A DNA stretch of 64,000 bases from Sulfuricystis thermophila (GTDB taxonomy: Bacteria > Pseudomonadota > Gammaproteobacteria > Burkholderiales > Rhodocyclaceae), in the NCBI RefSeq assembly GCF_004323595.1, contig NZ_AP019373.1, positions 1,674,001 through 1,738,000 of the forward strand, in the 5' to 3' direction. The notes under the pieces are model-generated. The model was not told the origin of the DNA and ran no database searches. It worked only from the letters and a program-made list of their open reading frames with translations. This document shows, piece after piece, positions 56,592-64,000 of the stretch. Made by a program: the position numbers and the translations under genes. Each line of letters opens with the position of its first letter. The stretch's first letter is position 1.

Positions 56592-56634
56592 GGAGGTTCC
56601 TCGAAAAAATCCGGCTATGGAAAAGAGCGTGATT

Positions 56635-57501
56635 TTATTGGTTATTCATTCCCGGCACAAGGGGAGCCGCTGCCGGCTTGCGGCCGCCGCTCGCGCGCAC
56701 GATGCCGGCGAGATCGCGCCGCTGCTCGATGGCTTCGAAACCGGCCGCAGATAACAGCTCCCGCGCGGCATCGCCCTGATCCCAGCCATGCTCGAAAAAC
56801 AGCCAGCCACCCTCGGCAAGCCAGCGCGGTGCCTCAGCGACGATGCGGCGGATCGCCGTCAGGCCGTCGGCATGATCCGTCAGCGCCGCTGCGGGTTCGA
56901 AACGCAGGTCGCCCTGCGCCAGATGCGGGTCGTCGGCCGCGACATAGGGCGGATTGGCGACGATCAGCTCGAAGCTTTGCGGCGGCAGCGCGGCGAACCA
57001 GTCGCTTTCGAAAAATGCGACTTCCGCGCCGAGCCGCGCAGCGTTCCTGCGCGCAATGGTCAGCGCCGCCGGCGAGACATCGACCGCCGTCACTTGCATC
57101 CCTGGTAGTTCCAGCGCCAGCGTGATCGCCAGACAGCCGCTGCCGGTGCCCAGATCGAGGAGGCGTGCCGTCCCACCAGAGCCGACTTTGTCACCCAGCT
57201 TTTCCAAGGCGAGCTCGACCAGCAATTCGGTCTCCGGCCGCGGGATCAGCACCTCGGGCGTGACGGCGAAGTCGCGGCCATAGAACTCGCGCCGGCCGAC
57301 GAGGTAAGCGACCGGCTCGCCGGCCCCGCGCCGTTGCACCAGCGCCGCGAATCGCGCGGCCGTCGCCGGGTCGAGCACTTCTTCGCGATGGGCTTCGAGC
57401 CAGGCCGTATTGCGGCCGAGCACGTGAGCGAGCAGCAGCCGCGCATCAGCAGCGGGCAGGACATTACGCGCCGCGGCGAGCGCGGCGGCGATCGTCGTCA
57501 T
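56635..57501 (-). CDS. prmC: release factor glutamine methyltransferase
   Basis: PrmC methylates the GGQ glutamine of release factors. The 288-residue chain has [12 protein letters not shown], the SAM site [13 protein letters not shown] and the catalytic NPPY ([12 protein letters not shown]). A repeat copy encodes KVGSGGTAR just before the SAM site. ATG 57501 overlaps the prfA stop by 4 bp. Confidence 0.95.
   Translation of the reverse strand: MTTIAAALAAARNVLPAADARLLLAHVLGRNTAWLEAHREEVLDPATAARFAALVQRRGAGEPVAYLVGRREFYGRDFAVTPEVLIPRPETELLVELALEKLGDKVGSGGTARLLDLGTGSGCLAITLALELPGMQVTAVDVSPAALTIARRNAARLGAEVAFFESDWFAALPPQSFELIVANPPYVAADDPHLAQGDLRFEPAAALTDHADGLTAIRRIVAEAPRWLAEGGWLFFEHGWDQGDAARELLSAAGFEAIEQRRDLAGIVRASGGRKPAAAPLVPGMNNQ
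57163..57190 (+). repeat. half-copy of the dispersed palindromic element in prmC
   Basis: GTGCCGTCCCACCAGAGCCG followed by ACTTTG differs from the core at two positions. It lies antisense in prmC and encodes KVGSGGTAR in frame, in the variable stretch between helix and SAM loop. Confidence 0.75.
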
Positions 57502-58580
57502 GTGCCGCCGGCCAGCGCCGCGAGCTGCTCGGCCTGATGCGCCGCCGTCAGCGCGCCGATCAGCTCGTCGAGCTCGCCATCCATGATCGCGTCGATCTTG
57601 TAGAGCGTCAGGTTGATGCGATGATCCGTCACCCGCCCCTGCGGGAAGTTGTAGGTGCGGATGCGCTCGGAGCGATCGCCGCTGCCCACCAGCGACTTGC
57701 GGGTGCTGGCGATCCGCTGCTGTTGCTCGCGCTGCCGCATGTCCTTGAGACGCGCGGCGAGCACGGCCAGCGCCTGCGCCTTGTTGCGGTGCTGCGAGCG
57801 ATCGTCCTGGCATTCGACGACCAGCCCCGTCGGCAGATGGGTGATGCGCACCGCCGAGTCGGTCTTGTTGATGTGCTGCCCGCCAGCGCCGGAAGCACGG
57901 AAGGTATCGATGCGCAGCTCGGTCGGATTGATCTCGACCTCGCCGACGGCATCCGCCTCCGGCAGCACGGCGACGGTGCATGCCGAAGTGTGGATGCGCC
58001 CCTGCGCTTCGGTCGCCGGCACGCGCTGCACGCGATGGCCGCCCGATTCGTACTTGAGCCTGGCATACACGCCGCTACCGACGACGCGCGCGATGATCTC
58101 GCGATAGCCGCCGAGGTCGGATTCGTTTTTCGACACCACCTCGACGCGCCAACCCTGCCGCTCGGCATAGCGGGCATACATGCGGAACAAGTCGGCGGCG
58201 AACAGCGCCGACTCCTCGCCGCCGGTGCCGGCGCGGATTTCCAGGAAGACATTCTTGTCGTCATCCGGGTCGCGCGGCAGCAGCGCGCGTTGCAGCTCGT
58301 CTTCCAACCGTGCGCGTTCCGCTGCGGCGGCTTCCGCCTCGGTCTGGGCGAACTCGCGCAGTTCCGGATCGTTTTGCATCGCCCGCGCCGTCTCCAGATC
58401 GGCCTCGGCACGCCGCCATGCGGCGAACAGCTCCACGATCTCGGCGATTTCGGCCCGTTCGCATTGCAGGCGCCGGTAGGCTTCCATGTCACGCGTCGCC
58501 TCTTCCTGGCCGAGGAGCCCATCGAGTTCCGCAAGACGTTCGGCCAGCCGCTCGAGGCGCTGGCGTAGGTTGGCTTTCAT
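57498..58580 (-). CDS. prfA: peptide chain release factor 1
   Basis: The 360-residue RF1 has the GGQ loop [20 protein letters not shown] at about 225-244 and the PAT tripeptide region ([15 protein letters not shown]) that reads UAA/UAG. It is coupled to prmC by ATGA overlap and follows hemA by 4 bp. Confidence 0.97.
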   Translation of the reverse strand: MKANLRQRLERLAERLAELDGLLGQEEATRDMEAYRRLQCERAEIAEIVELFAAWRRAEADLETARAMQNDPELREFAQTEAEAAAAERARLEDELQRALLPRDPDDDKNVFLEIRAGTGGEESALFAADLFRMYARYAERQGWRVEVVSKNESDLGGYREIIARVVGSGVYARLKYESGGHRVQRVPATEAQGRIHTSACTVAVLPEADAVGEVEINPTELRIDTFRASGAGGQHINKTDSAVRITHLPTGLVVECQDDRSQHRNKAQALAVLAARLKDMRQREQQQRIASTRKSLVGSGDRSERIRTYNFPQGRVTDHRINLTLYKIDAIMDGELDELIGALTAAHQAEQLAALAGGT

Positions 58581-58584
58581 GGCG

Positions 58585-59838
58585 CTACTGCTCGGGGTGC
58601 AGACGCCAGATGCGCGAGATCAGCTGCGCGACCTCGCCGCGCTCCGCACCCTCGGCGAGATTGAGCGCCTCGGTCGGCGGATGGAGCAGCTTGTTGGTCA
58701 GCCCCTTGGACATCGCCTCGAGCACCTGGGCCGGGTCATCGCCGCGCTGCAGGCGTTTCAGGGCATGTTCGAGCTCGTGACGCCGCATGCGTTCACCGGT
58801 ATCGCGCAGCGCGCGGATCAATGGCACCGTCTCGCGCGCTTCCAGCCAGTGCAGGAAATCGTCGACGCGCCGGGTGATGATTTGCTCGGCCTCGACGATC
58901 GCGGCCTGACGCGATTCCTGACCGGATTCGACGATCTCGGCGAGATCGTCGAGGGTATAAAGGAAGACGTCGTCGAGCCGGGCAACCTCGGCCTCGATGT
59001 CGCGCGGCACGGCCAGATCGACCATCACCATCGGTCGGTGACGCCGCGCCTTGACCGCGCGTTCGACCATGCCCAGACCGATGATCGGCAGCGTGCTCGC
59101 GGTGCAGGAGACGACGATGTCGTATTCGGGAAGCCGTTCGCTCAATTCGTCGAGGCGCATCACGTCGCCTTCGAAGCGCTCGGCGATCGCCCGGGCGCGC
59201 TCCGGCGTGCGGTTGGCGATCGTCAGACGCTTGGGGCGCGCGCCGGCGAAGTGGGCCGCGCATAGCTCGATCATCTCGCCGGCGCCGACGAACAGTACGC
59301 GCTGTTCACTGAGGCGCTCGAAGATGCGCTCGGACAGATGCACCGCGGCAGCGGCCATCGAAACGATGTTGGCGCCGATCGCCGTCGTCGAACGCACCTC
59401 CTTGGCCACCGCGAAAGTGCGCTGGAACAGCTTGTTGAGCAGAGTGCCGAGGGTGCCCGCCTGTTCGGCCACCCGCGCCGCCTGTTTCATCTGGCCGAGG
59501 ATCTGCGGCTCGCCGAGCACCATCGAATCCAGCCCCGAAGCCACCCGGAACATGTGACGCACCGCCTCGCGCTGCGGATGACGGTACAGATAGGGCTCGA
59601 TGCGCCGCGGCGGCAGCGCGTGGTATTCGGCCAGCCAGTCGATCGCGGCTTCCGGCGCGTCCGTCGCGCAATACAGCTCGGTACGGTTGCAGGTGGACAA
59701 AATCGCCGCCTCGCGCACCGGGCGGCCGCGCAACAGATCGTGCAGCGCCTGCGTCAGGCGTGTCGGCGCAAACGCCACCTGCTCGCGGATGTCGAGCGGG
59801 GCGGTATGATGGTTGATGCCGAGGGCGTATACCTGCAC
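58585..59838 (-). CDS. hemA: glutamyl-tRNA reductase
   Basis: HemA is the first step of C5 tetrapyrrole synthesis, which ultimately feeds siroheme and heme c for Dsr. The 417-residue chain has [13 protein letters not shown], the catalytic Cys50 in [19 protein letters not shown] and the NADPH site [12 protein letters not shown]. The start is GTG 59838; upstream in-frame extension is not family-like. hemA-prfA-prmC is a common proteobacterial order. Confidence 0.97.
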   Translation of the reverse strand: MQVYALGINHHTAPLDIREQVAFAPTRLTQALHDLLRGRPVREAAILSTCNRTELYCATDAPEAAIDWLAEYHALPPRRIEPYLYRHPQREAVRHMFRVASGLDSMVLGEPQILGQMKQAARVAEQAGTLGTLLNKLFQRTFAVAKEVRSTTAIGANIVSMAAAAVHLSERIFERLSEQRVLFVGAGEMIELCAAHFAGARPKRLTIANRTPERARAIAERFEGDVMRLDELSERLPEYDIVVSCTASTLPIIGLGMVERAVKARRHRPMVMVDLAVPRDIEAEVARLDDVFLYTLDDLAEIVESGQESRQAAIVEAEQIITRRVDDFLHWLEARETVPLIRALRDTGERMRRHELEHALKRLQRGDDPAQVLEAMSKGLTNKLLHPPTEALNLAEGAERGEVAQLISRIWRLHPEQ

Positions 59839-60012
59839 GGTGCCTGTCTGCGTGTGTGCCAACCCGTCATTAAAGACGAAAAGCCCTTTTCCGGCAACCG
59901 GCGGGCGGAATCCCCCTTCGCAACGATCCCCAAGGGTGCGACAATCGGTCGCATTCCCCTGCCGACGGCAAGGGCGTAGATTTCTCGTAAAGCTTTTTCG
60001 AGGAATCTCGCC

Positions 60013-60195
60013 ATGAGCAACGCACCTCAGCAGAAATCCGCCGACCAACCCGAAATGGCCTCGTTGCTGCTGGGCGCCGGCTTCGCCCTTGCCTCGCTGA
60101 TCCTCTTGCCGGCGGTCGCGCAGCGGATCGGTCTGGGATCGAGCCTGACGATCGCCCTGCGCGGGGCGCTGATGCGCGCGGCCAATCATCTCTGA
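60013..60195 (+). CDS. small membrane protein of unknown function, 60 residues
   Basis: It begins [15 protein letters not shown] and has one hydrophobic helix ([21 protein letters not shown]) and a short polar end ([10 protein letters not shown]-like). The ribosome site CGAGGAATCTCGCC precedes the ATG. Its TGA stop is formed by one flanking base and the first two bases of the MITE-like repeat, so the natural 3' end may have been changed by the insertion. No family is recognised. Confidence 0.5.
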   Translation: MSNAPQQKSADQPEMASLLLGAGFALASLILLPAVAQRIGLGSSLTIALRGALMRAANHL

Positions 60196-60338
60196 GCTTG
60201 TGAAAAATTCTGCTGCGCGGCCTGCTGGCTGCGTTGCGCGGTGCTCGCTCCCTCGCCTAACTCCATGTTATGTCTCGGTCGCTGCGCTCCGGGCGCCTTG
60301 CCATCAGCCCGCTCGCGACGAATTTTTTTCACAAGCTC
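60194..60338 (+). mobile_element. MITE-like element, copy 1 (145 bp)
   Basis: The terminal inverted repeats are GAGCTTGTGAAAAATTC (left) and the inverse GAATTTTTTTCACAAGCTC (right). The interior reads CTGCGCGGCCTGCTGGCTGC and further on TAACTCCATGTTATGTCTCG. It carries no transposase gene. A 3-bp TCT flanks both ends and could be a target duplication. A second copy, inverted and almost identical, is at 62731. Confidence 0.85.
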
Positions 60339-60434
60339 TCTGACGCCCGTTCTCGCTGTTCTGCGATAATCGGCGGCGGTGCGGCGCCCAGCGTTCGCCT
60401 GGCTTTCCGCCGCCCGTTTCCTTCTCTGTCGCCG

Positions 60435-60764
60435 ATGCGTCCTGCCCATATCGCCCTATCTGTCATCACCGCCCTGCTCGGCGCATTCGTACTCACTTTC
60501 GCCGATGCCGCACGCCTGCGCACCGCAGACGAGAAAACCCGCGTCGCGACCGCCGCGCTGGTCGAGCGCTTGGGCCTGACCGACCCGGTACTGTTTACCG
60601 AGGCGCGCTATACGCGCCATCCGACCCAGGCCGATCTGCAGTCGGCCTTCCAGGATCATCCGGTCGCCTTCGAACACTTCCCCAGCGGCTCGCTGATCCC
60701 GCCGCCGGCCGGTATCCTCGCCGCCTATGAATCCCTGGATCGAAAAACAACGCCATCTGATTGA
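60435..60764 (+). CDS. exported small protein of unknown function at the head of an ABC locus
   Basis: The 109-residue protein has a signal-like N-terminus (MRPAHIALSVITALLGAFVLTFADAA), then a charged domain (RYTRHPTQADLQSAFQDHP, FEHFPSGSLIPPPAGI). No cysteine lipobox or heme motif is seen. It overlaps the permease start by 38 bp, so the two are translated together, suggesting a periplasmic partner of the transporter. Confidence 0.65.
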   Translation: MRPAHIALSVITALLGAFVLTFADAARLRTADEKTRVATAALVERLGLTDPVLFTEARYTRHPTQADLQSAFQDHPVAFEHFPSGSLIPPPAGILAAYESLDRKTTPSD

Positions 60765-61872
60765 CTTCACGCTCGCTTCGCTATCCAGGCGCAAGGCGAA
60801 GAATCTTGGGCTGCTGTTCATCTACACGCTGCTCGTCTTCGTGCTCGCCTCGGTGGCGCTCTACACCCATGCGCTGCGCACCGAGGCGCAGAAGGTGCTC
60901 GCCGGCAGCCCGGAGATCGTGCTGCAACGGCTGATCGCCGGCCGCCATGATCTGATCCCGCCCGGCTATCTGGAAAAGATCGGCCGCATCCGCGGCGTGC
61001 AGAAGATGGAAGGCCGGCTGTGGGGCTACTACTACGACAGCGTGGTGAAGGCCAACTACACCTTCATGGTGCCCCCGGCAGGAAGCGGCATGAAGATCGA
61101 GCGCGGCGAGATCGTCGTCGGCCCGGCGCTGGAGCGCTCGCGGGGGCTGGCGGCCGGCAACGGCATCTCGTTCCGTGCCTATACCGGTGAGTTGCACACC
61201 TTCATCGTCGGCGATGTGCTGCCCGAGACTTCCGAGCTGGTGAGCGCCGATCTGGTGCTGATGAACGAGGAGGATTTCCGCGCCTTCTTCAAGATCCCCG
61301 CCGGCCATTACAACGACATCGTGTTGTCGGTCGCCAATCCGCAGGAGGTCAGGAACGTCGCGATCAAGCTCCTGACGACCCTGCCCGACAGCCGGCCGAT
61401 CCTGCGCGACGAGGTGCTGCGCACCTATGCCTCGATCTTCGACTGGCGCGAAGGGCTGATGCTCGCGCTGCTTGCCGCAGCGATCCTCGCCTTCGGCATC
61501 TTCGCCTGGGAAAAGGCCGCGGGGCTCTCCGCCGAAGAACGCCGCGAGATCGGCATCCTCAAGGCGATCGGCTGGGAGACCGGCGATGTGATCAAGATGA
61601 AGTTCTGGGAGGGACTGCTCATTTCGCTCACCGCCTTCCTCGCCGGCTACATCGCCGCCTACGCGCACGTCTTTTACTTCGGCGCCAGCCTGTTCGCGCC
61701 GGTGCTGAAGGGCTGGGCGGTGCTCTATCCGCAGTTCCGCTTGCCGCCGCACATCGACGGTTTGCAGATCGCCACGCTGTTCTTCTTCACCGTCGTGCCC
61801 TATACCGCGGCGGTGCTGGTGCCGATCTGGCGCGCGGCCACCACCGATCCAGATACGGTGATGAGGACATGA
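60727..61872 (+). CDS. FtsX/MacB-type ABC transporter permease
   Basis: The 381-residue protein has one N-terminal helix (LGLLFIYTLLVFVLASVALY), a periplasmic domain of about 200 residues and three C-terminal helices (LMLALLAAAILAFGIFAW, LLISLTAFLAGYIAAYA, IATLFFFTVVPYTAAVLV). The cytoplasmic loop EERREIGILKAIGW is the FtsX-family coupling element. Such mechanotransmission permeases work with LolD-like ATPases and periplasmic or lipoprotein partners rather than as classical pores. Confidence 0.88.
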   Translation: MNPWIEKQRHLIDFTLASLSRRKAKNLGLLFIYTLLVFVLASVALYTHALRTEAQKVLAGSPEIVLQRLIAGRHDLIPPGYLEKIGRIRGVQKMEGRLWGYYYDSVVKANYTFMVPPAGSGMKIERGEIVVGPALERSRGLAAGNGISFRAYTGELHTFIVGDVLPETSELVSADLVLMNEEDFRAFFKIPAGHYNDIVLSVANPQEVRNVAIKLLTTLPDSRPILRDEVLRTYASIFDWREGLMLALLAAAILAFGIFAWEKAAGLSAEERREIGILKAIGWETGDVIKMKFWEGLLISLTAFLAGYIAAYAHVFYFGASLFAPVLKGWAVLYPQFRLPPHIDGLQIATLFFFTVVPYTAAVLVPIWRAATTDPDTVMRT

Positions 61873-62020
61873 ACCCGACCTCCCCCAGCCCCTCCTTCGC
61901 AGGAGGGGAGACTTTGTGCTCGCTACGCTCGGATTACAGTGATGAGAGCATGAGCCCGACCTCCCCCAGCCCCTCCTTCGCAGGAGGGAAGACTTTGTGC
62001 TCGCTACGCTCGGATACTTG
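61860..62020 (+). repeat. 81-bp tandem duplication with hairpin, between permease and ATPase
   Basis: GATGAG...CATGA...CCCGACCTCCCCCAGCCCC recurs at 61860 and 61941. Each copy holds the hairpin CCCTCCTTCGCAGGAGGG and ends GTGCTCGCTACGCTCGGAT. The first unit includes the permease stop. It fills most of the 153-bp spacer. A diverged third copy is at 12352-12430, so this is a dispersed family, here locally duplicated. Confidence 0.85.
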
Positions 62021-62025
62021 ATTTC

Positions 62026-62703
62026 ATGATCGAACTTACCGGCATCCGCAAGGCCTTCAACCAAGGCCAGCACAACGAATATTGGGCGCTTTCCGGCATC
62101 GACCTGACGATTCCGGCAAAAAAGGTCACCGCGCTCAAAGGGCCGTCGGGTTCCGGCAAGACGACGCTGCTCACCATCCTCGGTTGCCTCGCGCGTCCCA
62201 CCGAAGGGCGGGTGAAACTCAAGGGCGAAGACATTTCCGGCCTGCCCGAGCGCTTCCTGACCGAGATCCGCCGCAAGACCTTCGGCTTCATCTTCCAGCA
62301 GTTCAACCTGATCCGCGGCTTGTCGGCGATCGAAAACGTCATCCTGCCCGCCTACCCGCTCGGCCAGCCGCGCAAGGAATTGCTGGAAAAGGCCGAGTCG
62401 CTATTGGCCGACGTCGCGCTCGGTCACCGCCGCGATGCGAGAGTGGAATGGCTCTCCGGGGGTGAGCAGCAGCGCGTCGCGATCTGCCGCGCCTTGATCA
62501 ACGACCCGGAGATCCTGATCGCCGACGAGCCGACCGCGAACCTCGACACGAAGCTGTCGAAAGAATTCCTCGGCATCCTCGAAAAACTGGCCGGCCAGGG
62601 CCGCACGATCATCCTCACCAGCCATGACCCGCTGGTGGTGGAATCGAGCGTGGTCGATCGGGTCGTCACCCTGCGCGACGGCCGCATCGTCGACGCGCAC
62701 TGA
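62026..62703 (+). CDS. LolD/MacB-type ABC transporter ATPase
   Basis: The 225-residue ATPase has Walker A GPSGSGKTTLL, the Q-loop FQQFNLIRGL, signature WLSGGEQQRVAICRAL and Walker B ILIADEPTANLD, and ends with the H-loop SHDPLVV. It pairs with the upstream permease. The start ATG lies past the tandem repeat with little Shine-Dalgarno sequence. Confidence 0.92.
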   Translation: MIELTGIRKAFNQGQHNEYWALSGIDLTIPAKKVTALKGPSGSGKTTLLTILGCLARPTEGRVKLKGEDISGLPERFLTEIRRKTFGFIFQQFNLIRGLSAIENVILPAYPLGQPRKELLEKAESLLADVALGHRRDARVEWLSGGEQQRVAICRALINDPEILIADEPTANLDTKLSKEFLGILEKLAGQGRTIILTSHDPLVVESSVVDRVVTLRDGRIVDAH

Positions 62704-62730
62704 GTAACCGTGTTGAAAGTCAAGTGGTCA

Positions 62731-62874
62731 GAGCTTGTGAAAAAATTCGTCGCGAGCGGGCTGATGGCAAGGCGCACGGAGCGCAGCGACCGAGACATAA
62801 CATGGAGTTAGGCGAGGGAGCGAGCACCGCGCAACGCAGCCAGCAGGCCGCGCAGCAGAATTTTTCACAAGCCC
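62731..62874 (-). mobile_element. MITE-like element, copy 2 (144 bp, inverted)
   Basis: The reverse complement of this segment matches copy 1 at 60194-60338 with only a few differences (GGG for GAG at one end, one changed base in the GGGCGCC stretch, and a shorter T-run). It sits between the ATPase and the membrane-protein gene. The two copies bracket 2.4 kb carrying three transporter genes. Confidence 0.85.
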
Positions 62875-62884
62875 TGAAGCCGTT

Positions 62885-62903
62885 TCGCCAGCGCCGAGTT
62901 TCT
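62885..62903 (+). repeat. partial core of the palindromic element
   Basis: TTCGCCAGCGCCGAGTTTC directly upstream of the membrane-protein ATG retains the 3' half of the core. It contributes to the leader of that gene; no ribosome site is obvious there. Confidence 0.5.
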
Positions 62904-62908
62904 ACCCC

Positions 62909-63913
62909 ATGATCTTCCAGCCCGCCATCATCGCCCTGCTGCTCGCCGCAAGCCTGAGCCTGCTGATGCTGCTTGCCGCATCACCGTTCGCGGTGCAGGT
63001 GATCCGCCATTGGGACATTTCGAGCGGCAGCGAAAGGCAACTCAAGCTCGAACGGCTCACCTATCTGTTTTCGACGCTGGTCGCCTTCGTCTGCGTGATG
63101 CAGATCGCCGCCGCGCTGCTGTTCGTCTTCAATGCCGACAAGCTCTCCGTGATGTTCGTCGGCGCGATGTGCGCGGTGGGGGCGCTCAACGTCAATGATT
63201 ACGGCTTTCCTGCGCTCTATGCCCAGCTTTCGTTGTTCTTCCTCGCCAGCCTGTGGCTCACGATCAACCATGCCGACAGCCATGCGCGCGATTACCCGCT
63301 GGTGAAACTCAAGTACGCCTTCCTGCTCGCCGCTCTGCCGCTCTTTGCCTTGAGCCTGTGGCTGCAATGGCGTTACTTCGCTGGTCTCAAGGCCGACGTG
63401 ATCACCTCGTGCTGCGGCAGCATGTTCTCGGAGGGCTCGAGCAACATCGCCAGCGAAGTGAGCGCGCTGGCTCCTAAGCCGGCGATGCTGCTGTTTTATG
63501 GTTCGCTGATCATCGCCATCGCGGTTTCGTTGTGGCACCGGCAGCGGCGCGACGATTTGAGCGGCTTTCTGACGGGACTGGCGGCGCTGGGCGCCTTCCT
63601 CGCCAGCATCAGCGGCATCCTCGCCTTCGTTTCGCTCTATGTCTATGAGCATCCGCACCATCATTGCCCGTTCTGCCTGCTCAAGCCAGAATACGACTAC
63701 CAGGGCTACTGGCTCTACATCCCGCTGTTCGCCGCCACGGCCGCCGGCATGGGCGCCGGGAGCTTGCGCTTCTTCTCGCGCCGGCCGAGCCTCGCCCAGG
63801 TGATCCCCAACTTGACCGCGCGGCTGGCGACCGTCGCGGCCTTCGGCTACGCGCTATTCCTGCTCGTCGCCAGTTTCATGATCTGGCGCTCCAACCTGGT
63901 GCTGCTCGGATGA
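62909..63913 (+). CDS. polytopic membrane protein with CC and HHHCPFC motifs
   Basis: The 334-residue protein has about eight hydrophobic helices. Two conserved-looking polar sites face membrane boundaries: VITSCCGSMF (Cys pair at about 168-169) and HPHHHCPFCLLKPEYDYQGY (about 248-267) with a CxxC next to four histidines. This suggests metal binding or thiol redox. I do not recognise a named family. It follows the ABC ATPase and overlaps the lipoprotein start (ATGA). Confidence 0.75.
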   Translation: MIFQPAIIALLLAASLSLLMLLAASPFAVQVIRHWDISSGSERQLKLERLTYLFSTLVAFVCVMQIAAALLFVFNADKLSVMFVGAMCAVGALNVNDYGFPALYAQLSLFFLASLWLTINHADSHARDYPLVKLKYAFLLAALPLFALSLWLQWRYFAGLKADVITSCCGSMFSEGSSNIASEVSALAPKPAMLLFYGSLIIAIAVSLWHRQRRDDLSGFLTGLAALGAFLASISGILAFVSLYVYEHPHHHCPFCLLKPEYDYQGYWLYIPLFAATAAGMGAGSLRFFSRRPSLAQVIPNLTARLATVAAFGYALFLLVASFMIWRSNLVLLG

Positions 63914-64000
63914 AGACCCTGACCTCTCTTTTGTTGGTTTTGCTGCTCGCCGCCTGCGGTGGCGGCGAGCCGCCGAAGAACGTCAACGTCGGCGATCTGG
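63910..64000 (+). CDS. lipoprotein, N-terminal fragment
   Basis: The 30 visible residues are a lipoprotein signal, MKTLTSLLLVLLLAAC, with lipobox LLAAC, followed by GGGEPPKNVNVGDL. The gene runs off the right edge. It is translationally coupled to the membrane protein; its position suggests a partner of the ABC locus, perhaps of the NosL type seen with similar transporters, but too little is visible to say. Confidence 0.75.
   Translation, partial: MKTLTSLLLVLLLAACGGGEPPKNVNVGDL

Noticed and set aside
57880-57900. CCCGCCAGCGCCGGAAGC in prfA looks like a core of the palindromic element
   Set aside because: It encodes the universally conserved FRASGAGGQ loop of RF1, so ordinary conservation explains it.

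Overview
The window looks like the chromosome of a GC-rich, sulfur-oxidising betaproteobacterium. A complete oxidative dissimilatory sulfite reductase (dsr) locus lies beside housekeeping gene orders typical of Betaproteobacteria: exbBD-lpxK-kdsB-adk, ribF-ileS-lspA-fkpB-ispH, xseB-ispA-dxs and rpsP-rimM-trmD-rplS. A Rhodocyclales, Sterolibacteriaceae or Thiobacillaceae relative is likely, but the genus cannot be fixed from the sequence alone. All calls come from reading motifs and context; no database search was run.

Layout. 1-7.5 kb: the 3' end of murJ, then a minus-strand block exbB-exbD-lpxK-Trm112-kdsB-adk-pfp-hppA, which pairs a PPi-dependent phosphofructokinase with a proton-pumping pyrophosphatase. 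7.5-13.7 kb: a J-domain-like coiled-coil protein, then a minus-strand arm ending in HDOD and metallo-hydrolase genes. This arm starts at an orphan Cas6/Cmx6-like gene followed by a DsrC paralogue lacking the terminal cysteine, an unknown protein and a TauD-type dioxygenase. 14-27.5 kb: dsrABEFHCMKLJOPNR plus a SUMT (cobA) gene. Together they encode the siroheme enzyme, the DsrEFH/DsrC sulfur relay, the DsrMKJOP membrane complex, the DsrL reductase and siroheme supply and amidation. 27.5-31.4 kb: an HD-GYP protein and a PAS-GGDEF-EAL protein for c-di-GMP turnover. 31.4-39 kb: tRNA-Thr(CGT) and a minor-pilin operon pilE-fimT-pilV-pilW-pilX-pilY1. 39-46.6 kb: ispH-fkpB-lspA-[vapC-vapB]-ileS-ribF-amiC, with a toxin-antitoxin pair inserted into an essential operon. 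46.5-50.5 kb: tsaE, queG, a mercaptopyruvate sulfurtransferase, a STAS-like protein and a Rieske oxygenase. 50.6-54.6 kb: xseB-ispA-dxs-folE2. 54.6-59.9 kb: rplS-trmD-rimM-rpsP and prmC-prfA-hemA on the minus strand. 60-64 kb: a small membrane protein and an ABC transporter locus (exported protein, FtsX-type permease, ATPase, cysteine/histidine-motif membrane protein, start of a lipoprotein).

Three repeat families are superimposed. (1) A short palindromic element with core GTGCCGTCCCGCCAGCGCCG occurs about ten times, mostly in frame inside genes. In dsrN and queG it has expanded into 54-bp (18-codon) tandem units. (2) Two almost identical 145-bp MITE-like elements in inverted orientation flank part of the ABC locus. 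(3) A hairpin repeat is duplicated in tandem at 61.9 kb and present again at 12.4 kb. No intergenic stretch exceeds about 280 bases.

The observations most worth following up are the in-frame palindromic element and the CRISPR-less Cas6-like gene divergent from the dsr operon.
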